Shown here piece by piece: positions 33,560-45,890 of a stretch of 64,000 nt of DNA (the stretch's first letter is position 1; each line of letters opens with the position of its first letter). Below the pieces are notes generated by a model. The model ran no database searches, was not told where the DNA came from, and worked only from the letters and a program-made list of their open reading frames with translations. The stretch comes from Ursus arctos (Eukaryota > Chordata > Mammalia > Carnivora > Ursidae). Location: positions 41,366,475 through 41,430,474 of the forward strand of contig NW_026622808.1 of assembly GCF_023065955.2 (NCBI RefSeq). Reading direction: 5' to 3'. A program made the position numbers and the translations under genes.

Positions 33560-34780
33560 CTCTTTGGCCCTTGTCCTTCCATCACACATGGAATAAAATC
33601 TAAGCACCCCCCACCTCATCTTGCTCTCGCCTGTCCCATGCTTACTGTGCCCCAGCCATGCTCTCCAAGTACACCAGGTGCAGTCCACATCAGGCCCCTT
33701 GCATCTGTCACACCCTCTGTCTGGATAGTTTTCCCACTTTCTCATACCCAACCTGGAAACATGGACCTGACCATGGTTCTCAGCAATGTACGTTACTCCC
33801 TTCCCACCCAGGTGATCTCTTTCAGGGCCATGAGTTTAAATATCATCTCCATGGCTCCCAAATTTGTTTCTAGCCTGGAACTCTCTAATGAGCTCCAACC
33901 CTGTATTCACCAGGTTCCCTGACGATTGTTCTTGCATGTGCAGCAAAAACCTCATATTTCTTATAACCAAAGGAGAATCCCTGACTTCTAGCTTCCGCAT
34001 CCTGTGTCAGTCTTTCCATTAAATATCACTCATCATCCAGCTGGTTACTCAAGCCATATACTAGGAATTCTCAGTCTCTGAGCTCTCATAGTCCACTCCA
34101 TCAACAAAATCAACCTGCTGGATTTCGAAGTCATTCTGCCAAAGTTGGCCCACTTCTCTTCACCTCCACTGTACCATGATCTATCATAAAGCACTGTGAT
34201 AACCTAATTGGTCCCCTTGCTTGCACCTTCACCTTCTTTCAACCCGGCCACAGGGATCCTTGCACAACTCAGATCATGGCATTTCCTTCTCTAAGACCCT
34301 ACAGCTTTAATCTCATACTAGGTCTACAAGACCTCCAGGCTACTGCCTGCCTCTCTGCCTATTCACCAATGCTCCAGACACACAGGGCTTCTTTCTATTT
34401 CCTGAGCATGCCAAGCTCACCTTAGACCCACGGCTTTTGCCATCATGATTTACTCTGCTTAGAAAACTCTCTGTCCCTAGGTTTCCCCAGACTTGCCTTT
34501 TATCCTTTAGTTATCAGCTGCAGTGTTCTCTCCTTGGCGAAGACTTGGATACCTCTAGCCAAATTAACTTGCTCCAGCACAAATACCTTTATCATATTAC
34601 CCTATTTTCTTTCCTCTCACTATCTGGGATGATGCATATTTGTGTGTTTACTTGTTTTTGTCTGTCTTTCCCACAGGAGTCATCTCTTTGAAGACCCGGG
34701 TGTGACCTGGCTTGTTCACCACAATATCCCCCAGGGCCCAGAACTTTAAGGGGGCATCCAGAGCTTTTGTTTAATAAAGA
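33560..34780 (+). repeat. Two L2 LINE fragments in tandem
   Basis: Plus orientation. A first piece at about 33560-33760 ('ccatcacacatggaataaaatctaagc', 'cccagccatgctctcc', 'gtctggatagttttcccac') and a second at about 34130-34780 that repeats the same region of the element ('ggtccccttgcttgcacc', 'gtctacaagacctccaggc', 'ttctctccttggcgaagacttggata', 'cccacaggagtcatc'). The stretch between them (33760-34130) is compatible with the same class. Confidence 0.65.
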
Positions 34781-35077
34781 ACACCATGTGGTATAAGCTA
34801 ACAAAATGCAAATTGAAGACAGATGATGCTTCTGAGACTCCTACAATCAGTGGGGGTGGAGGGCAGATAAAGAACCAACATGAAGGGAACTTCTAGAGAG
34901 TGGGAAGATGTCTAACACCTTTCCTTTGTTGAGTGACTGTCACCCATGAGATCCTGGGGCTACACATGAGAACAGACCACCATGCACCCTGTGCTCAGAG
35001 CGCTGGTGTTGTGGCATGTTGTTTAAACCCTCCCGCCCCATTTTAGGATAGGGCAGGGGGAAGGAATTTTTTTTTTT
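34781..35077. other. No recognised feature
   Basis: Unassigned; a possible short MIR piece near 35020-35050 and a T run at about 35069-35078. Confidence 0.4.
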
Positions 35078-35275
35078 AATGTAAAGGGCCAGATTGTAAA
35101 TATTTTAGGCTCTGCAGGTCTACAATTTGTGTCACAAATATTCAACTCTGCTATTGTAGTGCAAAAGCATACAGACAACACGAAATCATGGCTATGTTCA
35201 AATGAAACTTTGTTTGCAAAAGCAAGCAGTAGGTCTGATTTAGCACGTGGGCTCAAATTTGATAAACCCTGGGAC
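35078..35275 (+). mobile_element. hAT-Charlie-type element, copy 2
   Basis: 'aatgtaaagggccagattgtaaatattttaggctctgcagg', 'ttcaactctgctattgtagtgcaaaagcatacagacaa' and 'tttgataaaccctggga' are in family order. Opposite orientation to the copy at 30700-30912. Confidence 0.8.
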
Positions 35276-36794
35276 TGGCTCTTCTTTTGTACAAAGTCCT
35301 TTAGGCCTGTCACGCAGAAAAGTAGGCTTTGGAATAATCAGGGTCTCTTGTAGAAACATCTAGGTTTAGTATTTACCTTACAGCCCCATCTGAAGCTCTC
35401 AGAAGACACTGCGTAGACCTGAGTGGTGGATCTGAAGTTCCTCTTAGTCATCTGTTTCAGTCCAGTAATCAACCAGCTTTTGTAAGAAACCTCACAATTA
35501 TATGGAGTTGAATATACTTAACTTGACGTAGAATAACTGAAAATGGCTAAGGAGATGGTGGGCTTGACCACGGGGACAGGACAGGAGCCCCAGCATCACA
35601 CCACTGTTGGAAAGGAGGAGGATGGGGACTACTGCTTAGTTATGCAGATGCCAGGTTCAGCTAATAGCTTGGCATCATGATGACTTCAGTCAGGGAGGAA
35701 AGCTCTGTCCAAATTTGCAGGTCTTCACAAAGCATTTGCCATTTAGTTGTTGGCTCATTAGCTTGGACATAAGAAAGGATTCCTAGAAAGAAGATGGCAT
35801 CATTGTGTGCTATTCTTGCTCTGGGGTGCTTTTGGAAACGACAGCTGTGATCAGAAAAGTAAATATTGTTAAGGGGAGAGGGATGCTTGTTCTGGACAGA
35901 TACCAACAGCCAGGCTCCAGGAAGCTGGAGACAAGAGAATCAAACCTTCAGGTACATAAGCCATTTCTGGGCTAGCTCCACAGGTTTGCTTTGTGGTGGT
36001 TGTCTGCCTGGTTTCCAGGGAGCCTTCAATTAGGCTACTGAGCTGAGCTGATTTATACCTGTGCACTGCATCGGCTCCATTACCGTTAACATAAATAAGT
36101 CCTCAGTTACAGGAGGAAGGCACAGAGAGTGTGTATGGTGGCTTCACTTCGGGAAAACATCCTTTTTTCAGAACACCACTTTCTTCGGGATAGAAACTGA
36201 CTAGACTGCCCAAATAACATTAACACGAATACAGAGCAATAGAAAGCCTCGATATACTGAACTGGGCAGACTGGGTCAACCTCGCTTCAATTCCAAGAAA
36301 GCCTCAAGTCAGCGTGCCTCTCCCAAGAGGGCCACCTCCCTAATTGTTTTCCTCTACTTCTGTTCCAGCTGGACCTGGGGTGCACATGGGGCCTGTGACC
36401 CTCAACTCGGCCAGCACATAACACATCTGTTTAGTTGCTTACTGTGCTCCCAGAACTGAGCAGTGTTCAAATAAATATGTGAGGAGTAAACAAAGATGGA
36501 GAAACTCCCATCCCATCAGAGTACAAGAATTCTGAAATGCATGGTCACAGGGACACATGCTGCCCATCTCTATAGAAAGAGGAATAAAATTGACTTCCGT
36601 GGAAATACTCTTAGGCAGCAGGCAGGCTGTGCTGTGGCTTTTACCTGCCATGTCACTGAATGTCCCAGCATCCCTGCAAAGTTGGGATTTTTCGACCAAT
36701 ATTTCATAGACCCTCTTATTGCCTCCAGTGGAGATACCATCACTCACACAAACGCTACGGTGGGAATTCACCGAGATGGACCATATATATAATA
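35276..36794. other. No recognised gene
   Basis: Unassigned. A possible L2 end lies at 36428-36480. A near-perfect AT palindrome (catatatat, one base, atatatatg) is at 36782-36800. Open frames at 36439-36792 occur on both strands. Confidence 0.4.
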
Positions 36795-36990
36795 TATATG
36801 TTTAAGGACTTTACCCAGCCTATGATCTGATATGTAAGTGTTCAGTAGATGACAACTTCAGGGATTATTATTGCTTGTCCTGTTACAGATGAAGAAATAG
36901 AGATTGAGTGGGTTACAGGGATCCATCCTAGGGACAAAATGCATCACAATCGGGATTTGGACCCAATGTGTCTGGTTCTTTCTCTATTTA
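36795..36990 (-). repeat. MIR SINE
   Basis: Minus orientation: 'gattattattgcttgtcctgttacagatgaagaaatagagattgag...gggatttggacccaatgtgtctgg'. Confidence 0.7.
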
Positions 36991-39341
36991 CAGGAAGGAA
37001 TAAGGAAAGACACAGGTTCCATCTTCCTCTGTTCTCTGCCTTCTTAGCTTTAACCTGAGGCGGTTCAGAGCCACTTCAAGATTGCAACAAATTCTACTCT
37101 GAGAGCTTCACAGAGGATCAGAACATAGATTACTTTATTTTCTACACTCGGTCTCTATGATACGATATAAAGATAATTCTTTGTATAACAGAATACAGAT
37201 CCCTTGCTCTAAAAAGTTCTTTCTATACTGAATGGATGTTTTTATGTTAGTTAAGCCAATTTCTACTTTCCAGGTAAAGACACAGGATCTTCAAGGCATT
37301 TGCTGGGCCCCATTCTCTGGGTGGTGAGCAGAGCCTGACCTAGAGTGGTTTGTAGCATCGCCCCTTCCGTGGGTCACAAACACATAGCCAAAGGTCTTCA
37401 AAATGTATGGGCATCCTTGGAAAATAAAAGCATTTCTGGGCATATGATTAACAAGCCAGAAAGGCCATGGTGCTTGACAGAAAGGATGAGGCATTTCAGA
37501 AAGATAAGTCAAGATGCATTTATGAGCTGAAAGCATCCCTCAGCTTGCTTAGCTGTGCTGCTTGGTTCATAAACCAGGGATTAAGTCCATTTTCATTTCA
37601 ACTTTCTCTTTCACCTTTAAGCAACCCCTAAGGTTTCCAGAGAATTTTGTTTGACCTTTAGCTAAAGTTCAACCTCTACCAAGTTACCAATTTTGGATGG
37701 TCCCTGGGTGATCACTTAAGACAGATTGCACTATAATTCAAGGCAAGGATAATCCCTGGCCCAAGAGTTCACAAAGGAGGGATTCCCAGTGGTCTCAGGG
37801 ATGGCAAAAGTTACGGATTCAGTCCTGCTAATGAATTGTAGTGATATTCTCACTGTGCGTTATTGATCAGTGAAGTCAGCCTGGGTGCATTTGCTGGACA
37901 TTGAACCCGGGGTGTTTCTTTACCTCCATCTGCTCACAAATGAGGATTCTCCTCACACTCCCTTGTAAGCTAAACTCTAGGTAAAAGATGCAGTCCATGG
38001 GAGGTCCTTCGGGAGTTGTCATTTACTTCCAAAGTTATGATAGGAATCTTAAACCCATCAATGGACTTTGGTGCCCAAACGAAGCCCGTTATCTTTGCTA
38101 CAAAGCACACAGGCTCTAGCTCTGCCTTTATCTCACACCTAGCTTTCCCAGACTTTCCAGCAACACTCAGAGAGGAAATGTGGAGGGGAGCAATGGAGAG
38201 AAAATCAGGCTTTTCCAATTTGTAGTGAAGAACACGGCTGTGAAATTGTTTACTTCTTACATATCCTGACTTATTTTGTCTACCAGATCTGCCTGATTCC
38301 TAACTAAGTATATAAAAGTCTTTCAATATGCCTATTTATTTAATCAGAGGGTTTTTTCCTCCAATTTTTGTTTATGTAGTCAGCTCCAGGACTGTTGGGT
38401 GCCTATCATGAAGACAGAGCCACTCCTGTCCACAGAAGTAAACATAGAGCCCCCAGCTTGCATGAAAGTCAAGTCCTTCCTATCTGCAGACTCTACATTC
38501 GTTAAATAAAGAAAAATTCAATGTCCATCTCATTCATGAATCAGAGCAGAATGCCTGCATATGTCATTTCTCTAACTTCCCAAATACCGAGAGAACATAT
38601 CGGCCCCTCTCAGCGTCTCAGTGGACTGGAAGCATGTTCATTTTAGAGGAAGGTCTCACAGCTTTCTGCAGACAGTTCAATACCATGCTGCCTCGGATTC
38701 AGCTTCCTGCATTCTTTCTTATTGATTGGCATACCTCAGGCTATTAGGTTTATTAACTAAATGATAATTTTTTTAGGGGGGGTGAGTATACCAGGAGATA
38801 AATGTTTCACAAATAGACTCAAAGCTTGCAGGCAGGAGACATGCAGTGATTTACAAAGTATTTATCTTTCTGGCATTTTTTCCCCCAGGAAAAAGTAATC
38901 ATTGCTACCATCCTCTGAAAACAGAGATGCCTGTTTTCTGGGCAGGCTTGGAGACTAGCCAAGGCAGTGTGACGATTCCTGGAATTTCAACACACCCGCG
39001 GGGTGGACTGAGCGAGCTCCTCCTGCACATGCACCTGGTCTGCCTGGAGAGTCACCCCGCGGCCTCTCCCTGCCTCCTGGGAGCCACTCCAGCAGCCCTG
39101 GGTGTGTGAGTAGATGGGGCTTGCTTTCAGCTGCTGCCTCTTCCAACTGGCCGCCTGGCCTTGGTCTGATCGCAGTCCTGGAAAACTCAGAGCAAGCAGC
39201 GCTTCCCCACCCTTACGTCCCCCCTCCCCCAACACACCCACCTCTAATGCAAGTAAGAGTCCCTGATAGAAGCACCTGCCCCTCCACGGGCTTCTTTCTC
39301 TGTTCTCCTGCCTCACTTTCTGACACTCCCATTGTCCTGCC
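36991..39341. other. No recognised gene
   Basis: Mostly unique-looking DNA. Open frames on both strands at 37291-37536, 37970-38225 and 38846-39369 are short and unrecognised. 38960-39230 is GC-richer. I see no repeat of known family. Confidence 0.4.
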
Positions 39342-39605
39342 AGACTTTCTCAAACTCAGGCACTATTGACATTTTTGGGGTCAGTCAATTCTCAGCTGTG
39401 GAGGGTGGTTTTGTGCATTTCTGGAGGGCTAGCAGCATCCTTGGTCTCTGCTTACCTGCTGTGACTAACACTTACCACTAACACTTACCACTGTGACATC
39501 CACAAATGTCTCCATACATTGCCAAATGTCCCCTGGGCATAAAATTACCCAGTCATGTCCACTGCCTTGTCACAAGTGGGAACTAATGGGAAAAATTGAG
39601 AACTT
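39342..39605 (-). mobile_element. MER5A hAT element, near full length
   Basis: Reads 'ctttctcaaactcaggcactattgacattttt', 'gctagcagcatccttggtctctgcttacc', 'caaatgtctccatacattgccaaatgtcccctgggcataaaatta', 'attgagaactt', i.e. MER5A in reverse orientation with both ends. An internal exact 13-bp tandem duplication (actaacacttacc at 39464-39476 and 39477-39489) has been added. Confidence 0.88.
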
Positions 39606-39939
39606 CCCTCACCCCATAAGGAACCCAAAGGGACTAGATCATTATCAACTCCCAGGCCTGGTTTGCAGACGTCATTGCTGAGGAATCTCAATGAACCAGG
39701 GACCCCAACAGGATGCAGGAAGGGGGTCTGGGGAGGGCAGTAGGGGTGAGTTGAGAGATTATGGATTCTTGGCCAAAGCTGGACTGACCTGGCTCTTCAT
39801 CAAGGTCTAGAGCCACATCATTTAAAAAACATCTCAAGTACCCACTATGCTTTTCACCCCATCAATCAAGAAGTGTGATAGATTTTTTTCCTTCTCCCCC
39901 TCCTCACATTCACTCTTCTAGTTTTTGTCACTATCTTCT
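39606..39939. other. No recognised feature
   Basis: Unassigned sequence. Confidence 0.4.
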
Positions 39940-40200
39940 TACCCCTGGTTTCTTCCAAAGCCTCCCTGTAGGTCCTTTCTCCCAGGCTTTCTCTTCACTG
40001 TCCAGCCCCGGCCCTCACCCCCCTGCAGGTGAGTGGGTTTTCTGAAATGCAAAGCAGACCATGCCAGCCAGCCATCTGCTGACTTCCCTGGCTTTCCAGC
40101 CTTTCAGGATAAAATCCAAACTCCTTAACAAGGCCTGCAAATCCACGCACATCATTACCTCTCTCCCTGCGTTAAGTGCAACTTCATGTCCCCACTGCCC
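39940..40200 (+). repeat. L2 LINE fragment
   Basis: 'gcaaagcagaccatgccagcc', 'gacttccctggctttccagcctttcaggataaaatccaaactccttaacaaggcctgcaa' follow the L2-class sequence well. Confidence 0.75.
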
Positions 40201-40759
40201 CGGACCTCTTGTGGGACACAGTCCCCTGTAGGGACACAGGTGGTTTTAGGTAGCAGAGAGTCATGACTGTAAAGAATTCAGAATCTCACAGCGATTGTTT
40301 AGTTTCAATACCCATTTCTCCTTGTGTCCTCACCAGGAGCACGCTGAGTTTGGTGCTCCTTTGTCCTTCACGCTGCTCTGAAGCTTGACAATCTCCCATT
40401 TTGTACCAGAAAAGAACAGGCCTCAGGCTGAAACAACAGTGTCCAGATGAAATTTAATAACACCATTTTATTTTTCATTATATTTACTTTTGTAGTTGCC
40501 TTCTATTTACAGCCCATTGTACTACTTTTTCTGTTACAAGAATGATAGAATCTTTCCCTTTTCCATGAATGTTTTCAGGTAGAAAAAGGGAGTTGAAGAA
40601 GCATCAGTAGCAGTAGAATTGGTTTCTAGACGTGACAGAGACTGTGATTAATGATTGCTATGTGGGAAATAAGGAGTTATTTGCATTTGCGTCCTGCTCT
40701 TTCACATCCCAGGCAGGCTAAGAACAGGGAGAAGGCAGGGACAGGAAGAACTGGATGGT
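40201..40759. other. No recognised feature
   Basis: Unassigned sequence, AT-rich at 40440-40560. Confidence 0.4.
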
Positions 40760-40990
40760 TCCTTGTAACGATTCATGTGTCTTTTGGAGTTTGATGCAGA
40801 TGTCACCTCGCCAAAATCTGAATCAGTGCCCTACCCGTGTGCTCCCCTAGCACCCTGGCCACCCCTCATAGGCTCTGACATGGCTCCTTTGAGCTCTGCT
40901 TTACATCTGTCAAGTTCTCAGTGGTGTCCACGTGTCTGGTACAAAGCTGAGCAGAGACAAGATGCCAAATAAATACATCTTGGTTGGAGG
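40760..40990 (+). repeat. L2 LINE fragment
   Basis: 'tttgatgcagatgtcacctcgcc' then 'ctcagtggtgtccacgtgtctggtacaaagctgagcagagac...aataaatacatcttggttggaggga' are an L2 3' part in order. Confidence 0.65.
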
Positions 40991-42029
40991 GATGAAATGG
41001 AGAGAAGCACATAATCCTTTTTAGCTCGCTCTGGGCCTCCCCAAGAGAAAAGCAAAATGAGGTGACCAGATAATCCATGTCACTGATGTTACCCACCTCC
41101 ATGGGTGACAGACACAGAAGACTTGATGTAAATTACTCAGGGTGCAACTTCTATTTCCCCTTCCATTTTGAGCATCAGAATTTGACCTCCACTGGCCACT
41201 GAAACACTCTTGTGGCTTGGCCCAGCTGGGTCTAGTGCCCAACAGGGGAGCGCAGGAAAGGATACACAGAAACCAACAGGACATAAGCTTGTGTGTGTCC
41301 CAAGTCTGTCTTTCTACTGGAGCTTTACCTCTACAAATTTGTAGCACTTGAAGGTATGTTTCCCTAGCCACTTCTGGACTGTAACAATTCCTTTTCTCCT
41401 ACTGACAAAATCTGATACTTAGACTGGAGCACTTTCTTGCCAAGGAGAGAACTGTGTCAAACTTGTGACGCGTGATAAAATACCACGGTCATGTGGAATA
41501 CTGCTTTGAAATGTTGCCAGGGTGAGCATGCATGCAGAATGATGGAAATCGCCTGCAAATACAAATGGTAGCTCTGTGGCTCATCTGTAACCTCAATGTA
41601 GGAAAACGGAGATATTCTTTTCCCTCCTTTGCAATTTGCACAGCCTCTCGTTGGAAACTACGGAGATTACCCCACTGAAAGTAACTGCCATGTTTACTCC
41701 ACGCACAGTTTTTACTAATACAATATCCCCATGTAGTCATTGGTCTTCTAGGGTTCCCCCGATACTCTAAGCTGTTCCGTAGTGCTTCTGTGAATGTCTC
41801 ATTGAAGTAGTCATGTACCCAAAACCAAAAGCTTTATAGAAAGGTATAGAGGTCATTTGTACAGTGCTGAAAATGATGTCCACTTTGTCCACCTTAGAAA
41901 TCAAGACTGCATAATTGAATGGGATTCAGTCCTCACTGTACCCTCCCCAATGCCCCAACCCCCTCACACTATGGTGAATTCAATGGGAATTATCAGTGGA
42001 TTGAGCTGCATAATTAGAAGAGCCACACC
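40991..42029. other. No recognised gene
   Basis: Unassigned; a 116-codon frame at 41021-41371 (-) has no recognisable motif. Confidence 0.4.
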
Positions 42030-42220
42030 TGTAGGGTGTTTACTATGTAGCAGGCATTTTGTCCTCCTTTAGGTAAATAACATACTATATAATGAAAAGA
42101 ACTATCCTCATTTTAGTGTTGAGAAAAATGAGGCTCAGAAAGGATAATGTGCTCAAGGTCTCACAGACAACAAGCATCCGAGCCAAAATTGAGCCCCAGG
42201 TCTGTGTGATTCCAAAGCTT
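42030..42220 (-). repeat. MIR SINE
   Basis: Minus orientation: 'gggtgtttactatgtagcaggcattttg', 'ctatcctcattttagtgttgagaaaaatgaggctcagaaagg', 'gctcaaggtctcacagacaacaag' and 'aaaattgagccccaggtctgtgtgattcc'. Confidence 0.88.
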
Positions 42221-42604
42221 GATTTTTTTTTTTTTTCCATGATGAACCATGTTGAACTAAAGCCAGTATCCTTCCTTCCATGAATTGAGGTCAAACCTTC
42301 ACTATCTGTGGGCTTTCAACATTATTTGTGGTTGTCATGTACCCGAAACTAGCAAGATACACAAACCAATGGGAAGTTGCTTACTCATGAAGAGCCAGTA
42401 GCCTAATGAGAAGTTTCTCATGCACAAAAGATGACCAAGCAGTAGAAGAAGAAAATTCAAGCCCATTTCAAAGGCATCTGTGTCTTTATGAAAAGTGAAA
42501 CCCCATTTTCTTTTTTCTGCAAAGAGACAATAAGAAAATGCATTTGCTATGTATTGATTACTTCACTTATTCTAAGATACAATAGTTACCATTGGTTAGG
42601 TACT
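42221..42604. other. Unassigned, short T run and MIR piece
   Basis: T run at about 42224-42237; a short MIR-like end at 42578-42620 (gttaccattggttaggtacttcctacatgccaggta). Otherwise nothing recognised. Confidence 0.4.
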
Positions 42605-42960
42605 TCCTACATGCCAGGTACCCCAGGCTTACGTACCCCAAAGCCTATGCACTTGCTGCTCCCCAGCTGGGAACACACTGATTTCTCCTGCTCATGTGGT
42701 TGGCTGCCATCCCACCTTCAGATCTCAGCTCCAGGGCCACCTGCTCAGAGAAGCTTTGCCTGAACCATTGACCTATTAGCCTCCTTCATTAAAGACTGGC
42801 CCTTTCCTTCAGAGCATTCTCTGCATTGGTCCCTATTTGCTCAGATGTATCAGTGCTTGGGTCGCCCACTAGACTCATGCTTGTGTTCCCAGCACTCAGC
42901 CCTGGGCCTGACTCAGAGGAGCCTCTCAAAACCTGTTGGTGGAAGAATTGGCACTGTGAC
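42605..42960 (+). repeat. L2 LINE fragment
   Basis: 'gcacttgctgctccccagctgggaacac', 'cagatctcagctccagggccacctgctcagagaagctttgcctgaacc', 'gactcatgcttgtgttcccagcactcagccctgggcctgactcagagg' follow the L2 3' end in order. Confidence 0.85.
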
Positions 42961-43159
42961 CGACTAAGCACACCTGCTTTCCTTTGTTGATGAGGTGCAA
43001 GAAGGGAGGATGGTAAGAAAATGTACAGTGGGGTTATGAGGCTAGAGCTCCTCTCTGTTCACCAAGTAACGTCTTGGATTCATGTGCTTTGCTGAGTTAA
43101 TTTTGATGTTTTTTTCCCTCATCTCCAAACAGCAAGTCATCTTGCAGATCAATGCCTGA

Positions 43160-43520
43160 GACTAAAGAGACTTATGGAATGTTAAGATTATGCACATAAA
43201 TGTACCAACTATGACAGCCACACTAAGAAGAATAGTAATATTGTGCCGAGCGATAGTTTATCAACCTTTGCTACTTACAAAATTCACAGCCAATTTAATT
43301 AAAAATATAACAGCTCTGAAAGCTGCTAAAATGAGTACGACAACAATCAATCATTTTGTAATGGTGTTGAAGATCCATTAGGGACGTCGCAGTAGATGCC
43401 AACTTTTTTTAAGCCCAGATAGTAGGGGCATTTCATTCTGCACAATTAATGTCACCGCATTAAAATATTGACTATCTATAAAGAAGAAAATACCAAACAT
43501 CTTTATAACCCACATTTTTT
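43160..43520. promoter_or_regulatory. Candidate non-coding regulatory block
   Basis: Repeat-free AT-rich block with tttaattaaaaat near 43293, atcaatcattttg near 43347 and cacaattaatg near 43441, and a few CpG (gacgtcgcag near 43384). Inference from composition and motifs. Confidence 0.3.
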
Positions 43521-43923
43521 ATGGCCAAAACTTGCTTAGAAAGGTGCTTTGAATTTATTTGTTATAAGCTTCACATTTCACATTCAGAAAATTAAAATGG
43601 TTTCTACTGACTAACTCATTTAATCATTTAGTTGATTTAATGAAAAACACTATGCATTTTTCTCTTTCTGTTGCTAAGATTAATACTTTCTGTTCATTAG
43701 CAATCAAATATTGCAGGAAGGTTTACATCTTATTCTCACTTAACTCACTGCCTTTTATTTCAAAAAATCCTAATAGAATTTAAATGGTATCTTTTAAATC
43801 ACTTGGAAATTTTTTCTCTTAGTAACTCACTTTGTCTTGTGGAAGACACAACGCTTGCTGTGACACTGAGACATTTATCCCCAACTTCCTTTTCCAATCT
43901 TTCTTTCTGAGGCGAAGGGGGAA

Positions 43924-43925
<2 letters not shown>

Positions 43926-43962
<37 letters not shown>
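43926..43962. repeat. (AT)18 microsatellite
   Basis: Thirty-seven bases of uninterrupted alternating AT. Self-complementary, so it can extrude a cruciform and is prone to length change. Confidence 0.98.
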
Positions 43963-43966
<4 letters not shown>

Positions 43967-44230
43967 GGGAGTGGAGACTTCAGAAAAAATTATGAATGCA
44001 GCTTCCAGTGCCTCTAATTCATTTAATACATCAGCAACATTGTACCATCCCTTAAGATTCTTATTAGAAGAGTTCTTTGATTTATTAGTGGGGTTTTATG
44101 AGCTACCTGGGAGAATGAACCCATTAAAATGTTAACCATAAGCATCTGGCTTTCATTTAAGAAGGAATCAAAGCCACTGGGTACAAGTGAATGGGCGCAA
44201 ACATGGCACCCTTCTGCTGTCACTCACGGA
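43963..44230. promoter_or_regulatory. Candidate non-coding regulatory block
   Basis: Repeat-free segment just right of the AT run with ctaattcatttaatac near 44014, tttgatttattagtggg near 44078 and cccattaaaatgttaacc near 44120. Inference only. Confidence 0.25.
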
Positions 44231-44999
44231 GGTTCCCACTGTAAATGCCACTTCCTCACAGCTGTGCCCTCTGCAGGTATGGCCTTATCTCTGCTCTCCA
44301 CGTGATTTTCAGGTGTATATAAATGGGCAGTTAAATTCCACTTGAAATATCTCCAAAAAAGAAATACCTCCAAGGGCCGATTCTACAATGGAATCTTTCT
44401 TATGACCAGGATGGTTACAAAAGAGTATAATCTATTTAAATTACTGAATAATAGAACCAGTAGTTTAAAAGCACCGTGCCAAGTTTTTCATTGCTACCAT
44501 GCCAAAAAAACTGTTTGTTGACCCCCCCCCAAATGCTTGATAAGAGGAAATAACAAAAGGTAGACAATGGTGTTTTGTACTGAGTATAGATACAGTGGTT
44601 GAAGGACCCTGGGTGCCTGGGTGTAAAAATATAAGCACTGAATCAGGAATGTTAAGAGGGTGAGAACAAAGGAAACTTTTGGGCAATAAGAAAATGATGC
44701 ACTTTAAGGTGATACTCCATGAGACAGGTAAGTACAGGAACAGGTGTATCCCTAAATTTTACTCTCTATTTCAAGGTGTTTTCTGCTTTTCTTGTGTATA
44801 TGCATGCAAACATGTGTGTAGGTGAATTCATCTGTCTTCCTCACTGTGTTATATATTATTGGTTGATTGTGGGAGAGGGACATAAGAATTTTCTTTTCCA
44901 ATTTATAGTTGGGAAAACTGAAATGCAAGGCATAGGTATACTTGGACCCTAGCATAGTGATCTTTCCTTCTGAGCACTTCTAAAAAGGTAATTGTTTTA
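44231..44999. other. No recognised feature
   Basis: Unassigned; possible MIR piece near 44890-44950 (tccaatttatagttgggaaaactgaaatgc). Confidence 0.4.
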
Positions 45000-45150
45000 T
45001 CATTTGTGCAATTATTAAATGCTTGTCGCTGCTCTAGACTGTAAGATCCATATGAGAGGCACAGCAATGCCTTTCTTGTCCATCAATGCAGCCCCAGCAC
45101 TAACTTGGTTGGTAGATGCTTTGTAAATTTCTTTTGAGAGAATGGATGAT
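45000..45150 (+). repeat. L2 LINE fragment
   Basis: 'gactgtaagatccatatgagaggcacagcaatgcctttcttgtcc...cagccccagcac' matches the L2 3' end. Confidence 0.7.
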
Positions 45151-45224
45151 TTTCCTAGGTCAATACTATTGGAACATTAGCAAAGCAGGATTAAACTCCA
45201 GGTCACCCTTGTGTTCTATTTGTG
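45151..45224 (-). repeat. Possible MIR piece
   Basis: 'attttcctaggtcaatac...aaagcaggattaaactccaggtcac' resembles the distal MIR part in minus orientation. Weak. Confidence 0.4.
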
Positions 45225-45425
45225 ACTTTCTGTTCACCCTGTGACTCTGTTCAAATACCAACCCCTCTGGGAAGCATTTCTGAGCTTTCTCCTCTACTTT
45301 TTCTGGGCTCCATTAATACTGTATATCCATCCCTCTGTGTTTTGTATACGTAGCTTTCCTTTTTGCAATGGAACCCCTCTCTCTTCTAGGAAACTATCAT
45401 ATTCCTTAGGCTTGGGATGGAGTTG
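45225..45425 (+). repeat. L2 LINE fragment
   Basis: 'ctctgttcaaataccaacccctctgggaagcatttctgagc' followed by 'gtgttttgtatacgtagctttcc' is the L2 protein-end/3' region in order. Confidence 0.65.
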
Positions 45426-45439
45426 ATTTTATTTCTACC

Positions 45440-45784
45440 TGGCCCTATACATGGACTCAGGATCTCGATCTGGTCACTCAGAGAACCCTATCCCTCTGGC
45501 CACAGTTCCTGGTTCAACAGTGGGCATGCAACTGAAGTTGGACCAGGGTCCTCTGTGTAAATTTTTGTATCAGCATCGCTGGGAAAAATAATCTTTCCAC
45601 TTAAGCTAATAGGATGTAAGCCTCTAGCTGCTGGCATTCACATAGCCTTCCTTGGGAAGAAGCTACCCAAAGCAGTAGAGAAACACAATGTCCTTGGTGA
45701 CACGGCTTGTGCCCCCTGAATCCAGCCATGCCTGACTTTCAGTTACATGAGTAAATAAATTCTTCCTACTTCCTTTCAAGCAGT
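45440..45784 (+). mobile_element. Old LTR-like repeat
   Basis: 'gggcatgcaactgaagttggaccagggtcctc', 'ctaataggatgtaagcctctagctgctggc', 'gaatccagccatgcctgac' and 'cagttacatgagtaaataaattc' occur in the order of a widespread ancient mammalian repeat ending in an AATAAA-type signal. Family uncertain, possibly an LTR. Confidence 0.5.
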
Positions 45785-45890
45785 TTGACTGCTGACCATG
45801 GCTTCTTGAGAGCAGGGACTGACTCACTTCTGTATCCCCAGAGGACAGATCCTGCCCTCAGTAAAAGCCTGTTCAATGATAAGTCAACAC
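45785..45890 (+). repeat. L2 LINE fragment
   Basis: 'ttcttgagagcagggactgactcacttctgtatccccagaggacag...tgttcaatgataag' is the L2 3' end. Confidence 0.75.

Noticed and set aside
36782..36800. AT palindrome as a functional site
   Set aside because: Simple alternating AT sequence gives such palindromes by chance.
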